DNA of 64,000 nt, taken from positions 930,001-994,000 of the forward strand of contig NZ_CP050699.1 in the NCBI RefSeq assembly GCF_005116675.2, read 5' to 3'. This document shows positions 37,883 to 47,316 of this stretch, piece by piece. The notes under the pieces were generated by a model, which saw nothing but the letters and a program-made list of their open reading frames with translations, was not told where the DNA came from and did not search any database. Position numbers and translations under genes: made by a program. Source of the stretch: Desulfosediminicola ganghwensis. Lineage in GTDB: Bacteria; Desulfobacterota; Desulfobulbia; Desulfobulbales; Desulfocapsaceae. Position 1 is the stretch's first letter. Each line of letters begins with the position of its first letter.

Positions 37883-38076
37883 AAAACTTACAATAATGAG
37901 AAAGCTGAAAAGATGAAAGTGTAAAGATCAGCCTCCGCACATACCCTGCATGCCTGGGCAGGCAGCAGGTCAACTTCTATGTTGTTCTGCTCTAAAGCAA
38001 AACCCGTATCGCGATCATGCGCACCTTACGATACGGGATATGCAGCTTCAGTCCGCAGAACAGGCACAGCCGGAGT

Positions 38077-38796
38077 TTATTCGGCGGTGACAGGCTCCTG
38101 GTGATAGACGATACGCTGGCACGACGGGCAGTCGAGCATGGTGTCGCCTTTCAGCAGCATGTTGTATTTCTGGGGCGGGATTGACATAAAGCAACCCTGG
38201 CAGACGCCCTGGAGTACATTGGCAACCGCCAGACCGTTACGGTGTGAACGGAGGGTGTCGTACTTTTTCAGAAGGCGGGCCTCGATAACCTGGGCCTGAT
38301 TGGCGCGCTGGTTATCTTTGGATTTCTTGCCCTTGTTGATGGCCTCGATGGCGTCACGAACTTTGGCTTTTTCTTCTTCGACCAGCTTCTTCTCGCCTTT
38401 GAGCAGGTTTTTCTCCTCATCGATCTGAGTGGACAACGCTTCAGACTGTTCCATGAGAGCGACGATTTTGTCTTCGTTCTCCTTGACGCTTTTCTTGCCG
38501 TCTTCGATCTCTTTTAAGAGAGCGGTCTGCTCACGTCCGGTCTGGACCTGCATCATCTTGGACTGACGATCCTTGACGTGATCGAGCTTGTCACTTGCTT
38601 CAGTCTCAAGGACACGCTTTTCTTTTTCAATTTCAGCGATTTGCTCGGTGAGGTCGGCGATATTCTGCTCGCGCTGGGCAAGGGCGGTAATACGCTCATC
38701 AAGGGCATTCTGTTCAGACTTGATCTGGTTGTCGATTTGGTCAATTTCCAGGTCAATGCCCTGGAGGAGGATGAGCTGAGCTATGTGATCGTTCAA
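38077..38796 (-). CDS. Coiled-coil protein with C-terminal zinc ribbon (DUF164 / CdsZ-like)
   Basis: The 239-residue protein is a long coiled-coil hairpin (residues 5-175, rich in Glu, Lys, Gln) followed by a four-cysteine zinc ribbon, VCQGCFMSIPPQ...LDCPSCQRIVY. This family is often encoded beside Nif3-family genes, as here. Function is not established; roles in nucleic-acid contact or secretion scaffolding have been proposed for relatives. The start is TTG 38796 with AGGAG seven bases before it. It follows the Nif3-like gene by 20 bp in the same operon. Confidence 0.85.
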   Translation of the reverse strand: MNDHIAQLILLQGIDLEIDQIDNQIKSEQNALDERITALAQREQNIADLTEQIAEIEKEKRVLETEASDKLDHVKDRQSKMMQVQTGREQTALLKEIEDGKKSVKENEDKIVALMEQSEALSTQIDEEKNLLKGEKKLVEEEKAKVRDAIEAINKGKKSKDNQRANQAQVIEARLLKKYDTLRSHRNGLAVANVLQGVCQGCFMSIPPQKYNMLLKGDTMLDCPSCQRIVYHQEPVTAE

Positions 38797-38816
38797 GGTA
38801 CTTCTCCTGTCTGGGG

Positions 38817-39650
38817 TTATGCTTTGGTAAAGCTGTCTTGTTGCAGGCAGACAAAAGGGTGCTTCTCTTGTCTTGACTGCATTATTTTTATTTTCCAGCC
38901 ATTGGCTGAGGCAAGCCGTTCGAGCTTGGTTGCCAGCAGTTGTACCGCAGGCTGTTCTGTTCCGTAATGGGTGCCTTCAATAAGGCAGAAGTCACGTTCT
39001 TCCGCCCAGCGGGCGATATTGTGTTTGATCTCACCGGTGAGGTAGATATCCGCACCTGCTGCATATGCCGCTGGGGCAAAATCTGAGCCACTGCCACCGC
39101 AAACCGCTACCCTGCTGACAAATTCAGGCATAGGGCCTGCAACCTGCAGTGTAGGTAAGTCAAGAACGTCGATGGCTTTGGCGATAAAGTCGGTTATGGG
39201 CAGTGGTTGCTGAAAACTGCCTATGCGTCCTGTTCCAACACCTGGTTCGGCAGAGCCGGCTGCGGGAAGCAGTGGTGTAAGTTCTGTAAGGCCAAGAGAG
39301 GAAGCGAGAATGTCGCTGACGCCTTCTTTGGCGCTATCGAGATTGGTGTGGCAGGCGATGATCGAGATTTTTTGAGAGAGGGCTTTTTCGAGAATCTTTC
39401 CCTCGGGGGAGGCGGTGTTGATGTTGGGCAGGGGGCGGAAGATAACTGGATGATGGGTGAGGACTGTGTCGGCGCCCAGGGATGTTGCCTCGTCCATCAA
39501 GGCGTTTGTTGCATCCAGGCCAATTAATACTGAGCGTATCTCCTGGTCTGGATTGCCGACAAGCAGGCCGACGTTATCCCAATCTTCCGCAAGATCGAAG
39601 GGAGCCTCCCGATCTAGCGCGGCGAGAATGTCAGAAATTGTTACTTTCAT
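38817..39650 (-). CDS. Nif3-family dinuclear metal protein
   Basis: The 277-residue protein has the Nif3 metal ligands: LTHHPVIF, ACHTNLDSA and LIEGTHYGTEQPA, plus AEDWDNVGLLVG at the N-terminus. Family members form hexameric toroids; a GTP cyclohydrolase-type activity has been reported for one, but the general role is unsettled. It heads a two-gene operon with the zinc-ribbon protein, a pairing common in many genomes. Confidence 0.9.
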   Translation of the reverse strand: MKVTISDILAALDREAPFDLAEDWDNVGLLVGNPDQEIRSVLIGLDATNALMDEATSLGADTVLTHHPVIFRPLPNINTASPEGKILEKALSQKISIIACHTNLDSAKEGVSDILASSLGLTELTPLLPAAGSAEPGVGTGRIGSFQQPLPITDFIAKAIDVLDLPTLQVAGPMPEFVSRVAVCGGSGSDFAPAAYAAGADIYLTGEIKHNIARWAEERDFCLIEGTHYGTEQPAVQLLATKLERLASANGWKIKIMQSRQEKHPFVCLQQDSFTKA

Positions 39651-39686
39651 AAGAAATATTCTGTAATTTCAATGCCACAATAAAAA

Positions 39687-39713
39687 AAGGTACAATCCTC
39701 TGGATTGTACCTT
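39687..39713 (-). terminator. Terminator for the tRNA transcript
   Basis: AAGGTACAATCC (39687-39698) pairs perfectly with GGATTGTACCTT (39702-39713), loop TCT. On the minus strand the stem is followed by a run of T (complement of 39682-39688). It stops the tRNA transcript about 140 bases after the tRNA and before the Nif3 gene. Confidence 0.8.
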
Positions 39714-39853
39714 CAACTTCGTACCGTCTTGGACGGGACTGTAGACCCGAAACGACGCTGGTAGAAAAGGGTTGGTTTAATACCTCCCCTGTATATATAT
39801 GTCGTTTTTGTTGTACTCAAGGAACCCCAGGCCTATGGTAAATCACTTTGTTA

Positions 39854-39930
39854 TGGTGGGCGCAGTAGGACTCGAACCTACGACCGACCGGTTATGAGCC
39901 GGTGGCTCTAGCCAACTGAGCTATGCGCCC
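39854..39930 (-). tRNA. tRNA with CAU anticodon (tRNA-Met or lysidine tRNA-Ile2), CCA encoded
   Basis: On the minus strand the 77-base gene has the acceptor GGGCGCA/UGCGCCC, D arm AGCUCAGUUGGCUAGAGC, anticodon stem ACCGG/CCGGU with loop CUCAUAA, and T loop GGUUCGAGUCC. The 3-prime CCA is encoded at 39854-39856. The CUCAUAA loop occurs in both elongator tRNA-Met and tRNA-Ile2, so the amino acid is not settled by eye; the lack of three G-C pairs at the base of the anticodon stem argues against initiator tRNA. Confidence 0.93.
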
Positions 39931-39949
39931 TTCGATAATGCAACACAGT

Positions 39950-39978
39950 ATATAAAGTGTAACAGCTAAAAAAGTCAA
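39950..39978 (-). promoter_or_regulatory. Sigma-70 promoter for the tRNA gene
   Basis: On the minus strand TTGACT (39978-39973) and TTATAT (39955-39950) are 17 bp apart, about 20 bp upstream of the tRNA 5-prime end. Confidence 0.7.
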
Positions 39979-40235
39979 TGCAAAAATGAGGGCGCATTTA
40001 AAAAACAGCTTTACACCCGAACAAAATAGTACCGAAATTTGCTTTGACCAGTCTCCCTGGCAAAAAAACGCAGGAGAACTACAATGTCATGGAAACAGTA
40101 TGCGATGTGAATTATCTTTAACACTCCTGTATTTTTGTAAAAATATGACATTGGTGGGCCTGGTTAGAACATCTTGCAACCCGGTTTAAAGTATTACTCA
40201 AATGTTTACAGTGCTCCCGTTGTGCTCAATGAGGC

Positions 40236-42035
40236 TTGATTTTGATCTATAATAACCTGCTGCTCTTTCTGGTTGCCATATTCCTCTTCGCCATGGATAC
40301 CGTGCCTGAGGCCCCGATGCTCTCGCCCTGGTATGGGTTGGGTATCTTTGTTGTTTCACTCTATGGCTACGAGAGGATCTGTATTTATATCTATTCCCGC
40401 CCATGGGCCCGGCGCTCTGCGGGCTACTTCGCCGCAGAAAAGCGTTTGTCCCTGATGGCATTGATCATCTTCGGGGCAGGGGCGCTCTATCTCAGCGATG
40501 CCAAATATTACCTGTCGGCATTTTCGCTGGGTGACAGGGTCCCGGCGCTGGTGAATATTGCCGGCCTTTTCCTGTTTATGCTGTATCTTGCCGTTATGTG
40601 GCGGGTTGCCAGGCCGCGCTATGAAAAAATATTTGGTCGTGAGTACACCCCGGCCGAATTTGTCGCCCTGAATATAAGAGCCAACCTGCCAATCGTACTG
40701 CCCTGGATCATTCTTTCAGTCTGTTATGACCTGCTGGTACTGCTGCCCTATCATGGCATGCAGAAGTTGCTCGCGTCAAGCTGGGGGGACCTGGCCTTCT
40801 TCGTCCTGTTCCTGCTCTTTGTGGTGTTGTTTTTCCCGCCGCTGGTGCGAAGATTATGGGGCTGTAAGCCGTTGCCCGATTCAGAGCTGAAAAGTGAGCT
40901 GACCCGCTTTTGCCAGAGCCAGAATTTTCGGGCAAGGCTCTACGAGTGGCCGCTCTATGAAGGCAAGGTGCTTACAGCCGGGGTAATGGGTATAGTGCCG
41001 GGCCTTCGCTATGTGCTGCTTACGCCCGCGATAATGCAATCAATGAGCAGGGAAGAGCTCGAGTCGGTGATGGCCCACGAGATCGGCCATGTTAAACGCC
41101 ATCATCTGCTGCTGTACATTTTTCTGATCGCAGGTTTCAGCCTGTTGGCCACTCTCTTGATAGAGCCGTTCGCTTCATTTCTGATATCGCATCACCTGTT
41201 TGTAGATGCAGTGATCACCACCGGCATGGATGTGGAAACGCTGGTCTCTGTAATCAGCGCGGTGCCGCTGCTTATTTTTCTTGTTATCTACTTTCGGTTC
41301 ATCTTCGGGTACTTCATCCGCAATTTTGAACGACAGGCAGACTTGCATGTCATTGGCGCAGTAGGGCATGGCCGGGCTCTTGTTTCTGCTTTTGAGAGAA
41401 TCTCCTGGCTCAGCGGCGGTATTCGGGAAGAAAAGAACTGGCATCACTTCGGTATCGGTGAACGGATCGATTGTCTGCAGGATGCGGAACGTGACCCGTC
41501 CACAATTTCCCGTCACGACAGAAAAGTACGCAACAGCCTGCTGGTTTATGGCCTGGTACTGGTCATAGCCGCAGTTGCTGCATGGCAAATTCCCGACAGA
41601 CAATCATCCGTCACCGGCCAGGAGAGGGTGATACTGCACATGGCGCAGAAGGAGCCGGACAAGGCCCTGTGGCAGTTGCTGGTTGGCAACCTGATGATGA
41701 GCAGGAAGATGGAGGCCCAGGCTCTGGCGGCGTATGAAAAGGCCTTCAGCCTCGAGCCGATCAACCCGGAGGTGATGAACAACCTGGCCTGGCTGTTGCT
41801 GACCGCAGAGGACAAGAGCCTGCGCGAGCCCTTTGAGGCACTCACCCTGGCTAAAGCTGCTGCGACTCTCGCCCCGAGAGGTCATATTCTCGATACCCTC
41901 GCCCATGCGTACTGGGCAAACGGCATGAAGGAAGAAGCAGTTCAGGCCGCCAACCAGGCCGCGCTTGCCGACCCGGAACGCAGACGCTTCTACCAGGGCC
42001 GCGCTCAGCAGTTTGAGCAGGAAGTGTATGAATGA
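40236..42035 (+). CDS. Membrane M48-family metalloprotease with C-terminal TPR repeats
   Basis: The 599-residue protein has several N-terminal membrane helices (to about 210), an M48 peptidase domain with the zinc motif AHEIGHVKRHH (about 278-288) and the third-ligand region NFERQADLHVIGAVG (about 365), a further membrane helix near 430, and TPR-like repeats at about 470-590 (EPDKALWQLLVGNLMM, NPEVMNNLAWLLL, ILDTLAHAYWANG). It probably degrades or processes membrane or periplasmic-face proteins, like HtpX/Ste24 relatives. No ATG opens the frame; TTG 40236 or TTG 40242 (GAGG seven bases before the latter) is the likely start. Confidence 0.85.
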   Translation: MILIYNNLLLFLVAIFLFAMDTVPEAPMLSPWYGLGIFVVSLYGYERICIYIYSRPWARRSAGYFAAEKRLSLMALIIFGAGALYLSDAKYYLSAFSLGDRVPALVNIAGLFLFMLYLAVMWRVARPRYEKIFGREYTPAEFVALNIRANLPIVLPWIILSVCYDLLVLLPYHGMQKLLASSWGDLAFFVLFLLFVVLFFPPLVRRLWGCKPLPDSELKSELTRFCQSQNFRARLYEWPLYEGKVLTAGVMGIVPGLRYVLLTPAIMQSMSREELESVMAHEIGHVKRHHLLLYIFLIAGFSLLATLLIEPFASFLISHHLFVDAVITTGMDVETLVSVISAVPLLIFLVIYFRFIFGYFIRNFERQADLHVIGAVGHGRALVSAFERISWLSGGIREEKNWHHFGIGERIDCLQDAERDPSTISRHDRKVRNSLLVYGLVLVIAAVAAWQIPDRQSSVTGQERVILHMAQKEPDKALWQLLVGNLMMSRKMEAQALAAYEKAFSLEPINPEVMNNLAWLLLTAEDKSLREPFEALTLAKAAATLAPRGHILDTLAHAYWANGMKEEAVQAANQAALADPERRRFYQGRAQQFEQEVYE

Positions 42036-42054
42036 TCGAAGTGAGGAAATTGAA

Positions 42055-42113
42055 GTGAGGAGTGAGGTGTAAGGGGATAGGAGGAAAACTTTATTGGCCA
42101 CCTCACTCCTCAC
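42055..42113. repeat. Inverted repeat of GTGAGGAGTGAGGTG
   Basis: GTGAGGAGTGAGGTG (42055-42069) and its exact complement CACCTCACTCCTCAC (42099-42113) flank a 29-base spacer between the protease gene and nfo. It can form a long hairpin in RNA; there is no T-run directly after. The purine-rich GTGAGGAGTGAGG motif is repeat-like and may be an interspersed element. Confidence 0.7.
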
Positions 42114-42191
42114 CCCTTTCTCCTCACAGTGAAGTTGTGAAACACTGAACCAGCAATAACCATAAATTAAGATAGATAGAACGAGGTATAA

Positions 42192-43037
42192 ATGCCGTTA
42201 TTCGGAGCACATGAGTCAGTAGCAGGTGGTTTGCATCTGGCCTTTAAACGTATAGAGAGTGTCGGCGGTGATTCACTGCAGATTTTTACCCGCAACCAGC
42301 GCCAGTGGAAGCCGAAACCGCTGAGCGAGAAAGAAGTGAAAGACTTTTTAACGACTCGTGAGCAATATGCGGGAATGCCGGTGGCATCTCATGCTTCGTA
42401 TCTGATCAACCTGGCGACGGCCAAGGAGGAGCTGCTGGCAAAATCGGTGGATGCGCTGGCGATGGAATTTACGCGCTGCCATCAACTGGCTGTCCCTTAC
42501 GTGGTCATTCATCCGGGTTCCCACGGTGGAGACGGTGTGGAAGCAGGGCTTGAGCGTTTTGTTGCCGGCATGGATAACGCCCTGGAGTCGGGATATGATG
42601 ATGTAATGCTCCTGATCGAAACCACGGCCGGGCAAGGTACAGGGCTGGGGAGCCGTTTTGAGGAGATTGGCTATATTCGGGCCAATTCGAAATTTCCTGA
42701 GCGTATCGGGGTGTGTGTGGATACCTGCCATATTTTCGCGGCGGGCTACGATCTGCGCACCGCGGAGGCGTATGAGGCGACCATGCAGGCGCTTGATGAG
42801 CATGTCGGCGTGGAGCATGTGAAGTTCATTCACCTGAATGACTCGAAAAAAGATCTCGGTTGCCGTGTCGACAGGCATGAGCATATCGGTGATGGCATGA
42901 TTGGCCTGGAGGGTTTCCGCCTGCTGGTGAACGACCCTCGCTTTGCAGAAATGCCCATGACGCTTGAGACACCAAAAGGCGAAGACCTTGCGGAAGACCG
43001 GGAGAATATCGCCAAGCTGAAGAATCTGCTCAACTAG
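42192..43037 (+). CDS. nfo: Endonuclease IV (AP endonuclease, DNase IV)
   Basis: The 281-residue TIM-barrel enzyme carries the family zinc-site motifs: FGAHESVAGGL at the N-terminus, VIHPGSHGG, IETTAGQGTGLG, CVDTCHIFAAGYD, KFIHLNDSKKDLG and TLETPKGED. It cuts DNA at abasic and oxidised sites in base excision repair. GAGGTATAA precedes the ATG. Its TAG stop is part of the CTAG that flanks the MITE-like repeat immediately downstream, so the repeat landed on the last codon without changing the protein length noticeably. Confidence 0.95.
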   Translation: MPLFGAHESVAGGLHLAFKRIESVGGDSLQIFTRNQRQWKPKPLSEKEVKDFLTTREQYAGMPVASHASYLINLATAKEELLAKSVDALAMEFTRCHQLAVPYVVIHPGSHGGDGVEAGLERFVAGMDNALESGYDDVMLLIETTAGQGTGLGSRFEEIGYIRANSKFPERIGVCVDTCHIFAAGYDLRTAEAYEATMQALDEHVGVEHVKFIHLNDSKKDLGCRVDRHEHIGDGMIGLEGFRLLVNDPRFAEMPMTLETPKGEDLAEDRENIAKLKNLLN

Positions 43038-43284
43038 CCCGGATATTTCACGATTCTGGCGGATTCATGTGCAAGGCATCAAGGGTGAAGCTGTAGCAAT
43101 TTACCGCAAGCACTTGATAACGCTGCACATGAGTCTGTCAGAAACGCCCGAAGGGTGAAACGTCAGACTCTGATCACGGGTGCAAACTGTACCGTGAAAA
43201 ATAGAGGTATTGTTAGACCCAAGTGACCGATACAATTTGGTAAAATATCATTCACTCAAGCATTTCATGAAATATTCGGGCTAG
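43034..43284. mobile_element. MITE-like palindromic repeat with CTAG target duplication
   Basis: A 243 bp non-coding element (43038-43280) has near-perfect terminal inverted repeats, CCCGGATATTTCACGA at 43038-43053 against TCATGAAATATTCGGG at 43265-43280 (two mismatches), and is flanked by CTAG on both sides (43034-43037, 43281-43284). Inside, 43054-43083 and 43113-43143 form a second, imperfect inverted repeat. No ORF is present, so it would depend on a transposase in trans. The rest of the stretch to 43560 shows nothing more. Confidence 0.65.
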
Positions 43285-43560
43285 AGCCCGGTCTTCAGGC
43301 GGTTGTCCCGTGGTAATTCCCTGAAGACACTTGCATTCGTGCCGGGAGTAGTGAACTATACATTTTCTTTACATGGCAGGTGTGTGAATGAAGATAAAGC
43401 GGGAATTCTTTTTAAAAAATCGAGGCGTGCGGGAATTTTCACCGCAGACATATGGAGATATGTGTCGAAGATGAAATTCGGAGTGCACCGAAAAGTTGAA
43501 AGAAAAGAGCCGTTTTAGAGGGGTGGGGAGAAGAGAGCAACAAGAGATATTAGGTGGAAG

Positions 43561-45363
43561 ATGAAATTTTTGAACAGTGATGCGCTTCTCGACATGCTGG
43601 TCCGGCATGGTGTGATGAACATCAAGCAGCGTCAGTTTATTACCCTTGAGAAGGGCAAGCAGCGTCAGAAGCTGATAAAGCAGGCCCAGAAGGCCAGGGT
43701 TGCCGAGAAAGCCAACCCCGACCTGGTTGACATAATTGTCTCATTCCAGATGCAGGTTCCCGGAACCAAAGGGGAGATTCTGGATGAAGAGACCATTATG
43801 CGGGTGGTGAGCAAGGAGTATGACCTGCCGTTTAAAAAGCTCGATCCGCTTGATCTTGACATGGATATTGTCACCAAGACAATCCCCAGGAACTTTGCCA
43901 TTAAACAGCTTATCCTGCCGGTGGGCATGCAGGACGGAGTGCTTGAAGTGGCAATGTACCACCCGGACCGTCAAGCAGTATTGACGGATATCGAGCAGGC
44001 CAACCAGGTGAAAGTCCGGCCCTGTATCTCCACCAAAAGTGATATCAAACGAATTGTCAGTGAGTTCTTCGGGTTTCAGAAGTCGATCAGCGCGGCTGAA
44101 GATCATATCGGTGTAATCAGTCAGGGCAGTGCCTCCGTCGATATCGGCAATCTTGAGCGCTATGTGAAAATCTCTTCGGCCAAAGAGATTACTTCATCAG
44201 ACCAGCATATCAAGACCGCGGTCAACCATATCTTCAACTATGCCCTGGAGCAGCGGGCCAGTGATATCCACATAGAGCCCAAGCGCGAAGTGACCATGAT
44301 TCGCTTTCGCATAGATGGCGCGCTGCACACAATTTATAAGCTGCCCAAAGCGGTACACTCTGCCATTACCTCCCGCGTCAAGTTCCTGGCCCGGCTCGAT
44401 ATCGCCGAGAAGAGAAGGCCGCAGGACGGTCGCATCAAGATCGGTGTAAAGGGCGAAAAAGATGTGGAAATTCGTGTCTCAACCGTGCCGGTCTCCTTTG
44501 GCGAGAAGACCGTTATGCGTATCCTGGACCCGGATGTGATCTTTCAGGATGTGAACCAGCTCGGTTTTTCCAGGCGCGATCTGTCGGTGTATAACTCCTT
44601 TATCAACTCACCCCACGGCATCGTGCTGGTTACCGGTCCCACGGGTAGCGGTAAATCGACCACCCTCTATTCAACCCTGAAGAAGATCGCCACGCCCGAG
44701 AAGAATATTGTCACCGTCGAAGATCCGGTGGAGATGGTCTATGAAGAATTCAACCAGATCTCGGTGCAGCCGCTGATCGACGTAACCTTTTCAACGATTC
44801 TCAGAAATATCTTACGGCAAGACCCGGATATCATCATGATTGGTGAGATCCGCGATAAAGACACGGCGGCACAGGCGGTACAGGCGGCCATGACCGGCCA
44901 TCTGGTCTTTTCGACCTTGCACACCAATGACGCGGTCTCCTCCATCATCCGCCTGCAGGATCTCGGGCTGCAACCCTTCATGATCGCCTCGACCCTGCTC
45001 GGCTGCATGGCCCAGCGGCTGGTGAAGACCATCTGCCCGGAATGCAAAACCACCGTCGAAGCAGACAGCCAGGAGCTGGCGAGAATAGGCTTCCCCAGCG
45101 CGGGCAGTGGTACTGTGATCTTGAGTAAAGGCGAAGGCTGCAGGCATTGTCGCGGCACCGGTTATCGGGGGCGCTGCGGTATCTTTGAGATTTTCCCCAC
45201 GTCTTCCGCGATCAAGCGCATGACTGTGGAGGGCGAGTCCGGCGAGGTTATGCGACAGGTTGCAATCCGTGAAGGAATGACTACACTACGCGAGGACGCC
45301 TGGGCCAAGGTGAAGGCGGGTATCACCACCATTGAAGAGGCAATCCGGGTCACCGGCGAATAA
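43561..45363 (+). CDS. Type II secretion / type IV pilus assembly ATPase (GspE/PilB family)
   Basis: The 600-residue protein has an N-terminal T2SSE domain (to about 190) and a hexameric ATPase domain: Walker A VTGPTGSGKSTTL, the Asp box VTVEDPVE, Walker B MIGEIRDKDTA, the His box LVFSTLHTNDAVSS, and the tetracysteine zinc motif in ICPECKTTV...CRHCRGTG. It powers pseudopilin or pilin assembly at the inner membrane. No other gsp or pil gene is adjacent, so the machine it serves cannot be told here. AGGTGGAAG precedes the ATG; the N-terminal region has an unusual Lys/Gln-rich stretch at residues 27-48. Confidence 0.92.
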   Translation: MKFLNSDALLDMLVRHGVMNIKQRQFITLEKGKQRQKLIKQAQKARVAEKANPDLVDIIVSFQMQVPGTKGEILDEETIMRVVSKEYDLPFKKLDPLDLDMDIVTKTIPRNFAIKQLILPVGMQDGVLEVAMYHPDRQAVLTDIEQANQVKVRPCISTKSDIKRIVSEFFGFQKSISAAEDHIGVISQGSASVDIGNLERYVKISSAKEITSSDQHIKTAVNHIFNYALEQRASDIHIEPKREVTMIRFRIDGALHTIYKLPKAVHSAITSRVKFLARLDIAEKRRPQDGRIKIGVKGEKDVEIRVSTVPVSFGEKTVMRILDPDVIFQDVNQLGFSRRDLSVYNSFINSPHGIVLVTGPTGSGKSTTLYSTLKKIATPEKNIVTVEDPVEMVYEEFNQISVQPLIDVTFSTILRNILRQDPDIIMIGEIRDKDTAAQAVQAAMTGHLVFSTLHTNDAVSSIIRLQDLGLQPFMIASTLLGCMAQRLVKTICPECKTTVEADSQELARIGFPSAGSGTVILSKGEGCRHCRGTGYRGRCGIFEIFPTSSAIKRMTVEGESGEVMRQVAIREGMTTLREDAWAKVKAGITTIEEAIRVTGE

Positions 45364-45501
45364 AACCGGCTGATAGTGGCGCAGGGTTGCATTGATTTCG
45401 TGCAATCGCCGGGATTATGGTGTAAGTTGTGCTGCTGCGCTTCAGGCCGATTGGCTTAAAGCCGAGTTAATGATCAATAGTAGCAGGAGATGTGAGCCGA
45501 T

Positions 45502-45966
45502 ATGGGCATCAAGATAGTCTGTCAGAACAAAAAAGCGTTTCACGATTACCATATCGACGCGAAATTCGAAGCCGGCATGGTGCTGAGCGGGCCCGAGGTG
45601 AAATCCCTGCGTGCCGGCAAGGCCAATCTGCGTGACGGCTATGTGCAGATCGACAGTCGCGGTGAGCTGCAGATGTTCAACGTGCACATCTCGCAATACA
45701 GCTATGCCACGCATAACCCAAATGAGCCTATGCGGGCCAGAAAGTTGTTGATGCACAAGCGCGAGATCAAGAAATTGATCGGAAAGCTGCAGGAGAAAGG
45801 CCTTGCCCTGATCCCATTAAAGATTTACTTTAATGAGAAAGGTAAGGCCAAGGTAGAACTCGGGCTTGCCCGGGGTAAGAAGCAATACGACAAGCGGGAC
45901 ACCATCAAACAACGTGATAGTGACCGCGAACTCCAGCGCGCCATGCGCAGGAACAGTTACTCATAG
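45502..45966 (+). CDS. smpB: SsrA-binding protein
   Basis: The 154-residue protein matches Smp[86 protein letters not shown]. It delivers tmRNA to stalled ribosomes. It is directly followed, after 7 bp, by the tmRNA gene, so the two partners are encoded together. Confidence 0.97.
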   Translation: MGIKIVCQNKKAFHDYHIDAKFEAGMVLSGPEVKSLRAGKANLRDGYVQIDSRGELQMFNVHISQYSYATHNPNEPMRARKLLMHKREIKKLIGKLQEKGLALIPLKIYFNEKGKAKVELGLARGKKQYDKRDTIKQRDSDRELQRAMRRNSYS

Positions 45967-45973
45967 AATATAT

Positions 45974-46341
45974 GGGGGCGAAACGGATTCGACGGGGATG
46001 TGTAAGCTCGTCGTGGCATGCCGAGCTTTCTGTTTGCTCGTTAAACCGACAGTAAAAAACTTATAATCGCCGACGATTATAACTACGCAGTAGCAGCTTA
46101 ATAACCTGTAGTACTGCCGTCCATCCAGTCTTCGCCCGTAAGGCTGGAATTGGGCGCCGACCTAACGGGCTGGCCTTCGCTGATGGTGTCTGTACTTCAG
46201 CTGGCGAGAACTTCATAGACTAGTATCAGGCCGCTACGTTTCCGCGGCAAGCCTGATGCGAAACTTAAGCCGGAGACTAAGCATGTAGATACGAGAGGGG
46301 AGCATTTGCGGACGCGGGTTCGACTCCCGCCGCCTCCACCA
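45974..46341 (+). ncRNA. ssrA: tmRNA
   Basis: The 5-prime end GGGGGCGAAACGGATTCGAC and 3-prime end GGTTCGACTCCCGCCGCCTCCACCA form the tRNA-like domain (given here in parts; acceptor GGGGGCG with CGCCTCC, CCA encoded). The resume frame reads GCC GAC GAT TAT AAC TAC GCA GTA GCA GCT TAA, giving the tag peptide ADDYNYAVAA and stop at about 46066-46099. It rescues stalled ribosomes with SmpB, encoded 7 bp upstream. Length about 368 nt, normal for a one-piece tmRNA. Confidence 0.97.
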
Positions 46342-46376
46342 GTTAATCTCATCGGGGAATTCTGCCTCGGAGACTG

Positions 46377-46421
46377 AAAGGCCGGGTTGTTAGTTGTTTA
46401 ACTAGCAACCCGGCCTTTTTT
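46377..46421 (+). terminator. tmRNA terminator
   Basis: AAAGGCCGGGTTGTTAGTT (46377-46395) pairs with AACTAGCAACCCGGCCTTT (46400-46418), with one G-U pair and loop GTTT, followed by a T-run. It lies 36 bases after the tmRNA CCA. Confidence 0.92.
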
Positions 46422-47316
46422 GTTTTCACATGACGTTATGCAGATTATGAGGGCTATTCAACGGTTCAGAGTCACCTCACAGTTTCGATATGTTTCTCAA
46501 ATTCATTGAGGATGTTCTTCAGCGTTGAAATGCTACGCTGGTGTCCCGTCAGTGCTTGTGTATGAATAACTCCGCACATATCCGAAAAATCTTCTGTTTA
46601 TGAAGAAAGATTGTTGCCCCTGACACCTTCTCGTAGATCCGGGAAAGGATGTTGTCTCGATCGCGCATGATTCCGATGAGCCTTCTGCAATCCGTGTGAG
46701 TGTTAAACGTGTGAACTCTTAATCTCGATTTGCCTTCGTTTTCGATTCCGGGTGAACTGATTTCGAACAGTTGAAATCTGCAGCAAGGCAAACTTCAGAA
46801 ATACCGTCCCGAAAAAATACTGCATGGAATCTGCGTGAGGTTGGGCCGTTGTGTTATGTGAAACCATTACCACTCTCATTGCTGCACTCTCCTCTTGCTG
46901 ACAGTTCCGTATGTACGAGCAGTACTAATCAAGAGTTACCTTAAGGCATTTGCGCACCATCGTAAGTTGTATCCTGTCCGGTAGTCCGATTATGCAACAA
47001 CTCCCCTGGCGTTGAGGAAGGGGGTGAAGCACATATTGTTCTGAAAGTTTTCGATTACGAACGTTAATTGTTCCCTGTGAGTGTTGTTTGGGGTTGTTTT
47101 GTTATGTCGTTGTTATCGCATTGTATGTAGGTGGTGGATTATGGGTTTTTGTATTCGTTTTGTTCATAATTGAATGTGGTATTCAATAAATCTTGGCGAT
47201 AAATGTTCATTTCGTGTACTATAATGAAAAATACGAAACATGAAAAAGAAAATTATTCTTCGGTATATTTTGGCGATAATGGCTATGTGCACAAGGTACT
47301 GACGAAGTTATGGTTG
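46422..47316. other. Gene-poor, AT-rich stretch upstream of glpA
   Basis: Nothing here is convincingly coding; an 80-codon minus-strand frame at 46549-46791 lacks RBS and domain. The last 300 bases are AT-rich and contain several GTTCAT-type motifs (for example near 47161 and 47205), resembling half-sites of GlpR-type DeoR-family repressors. Confidence 0.4.

Noticed and set aside
43303-43518. 71-codon plus-strand frame before the GspE/PilB gene
   Set aside because: Starts just after the MITE-like repeat, lacks RBS and shows no protein-like pattern.
46549-46791. 80-codon minus-strand frame between tmRNA and glpA
   Set aside because: No RBS or recognisable family; codon pattern not convincing.
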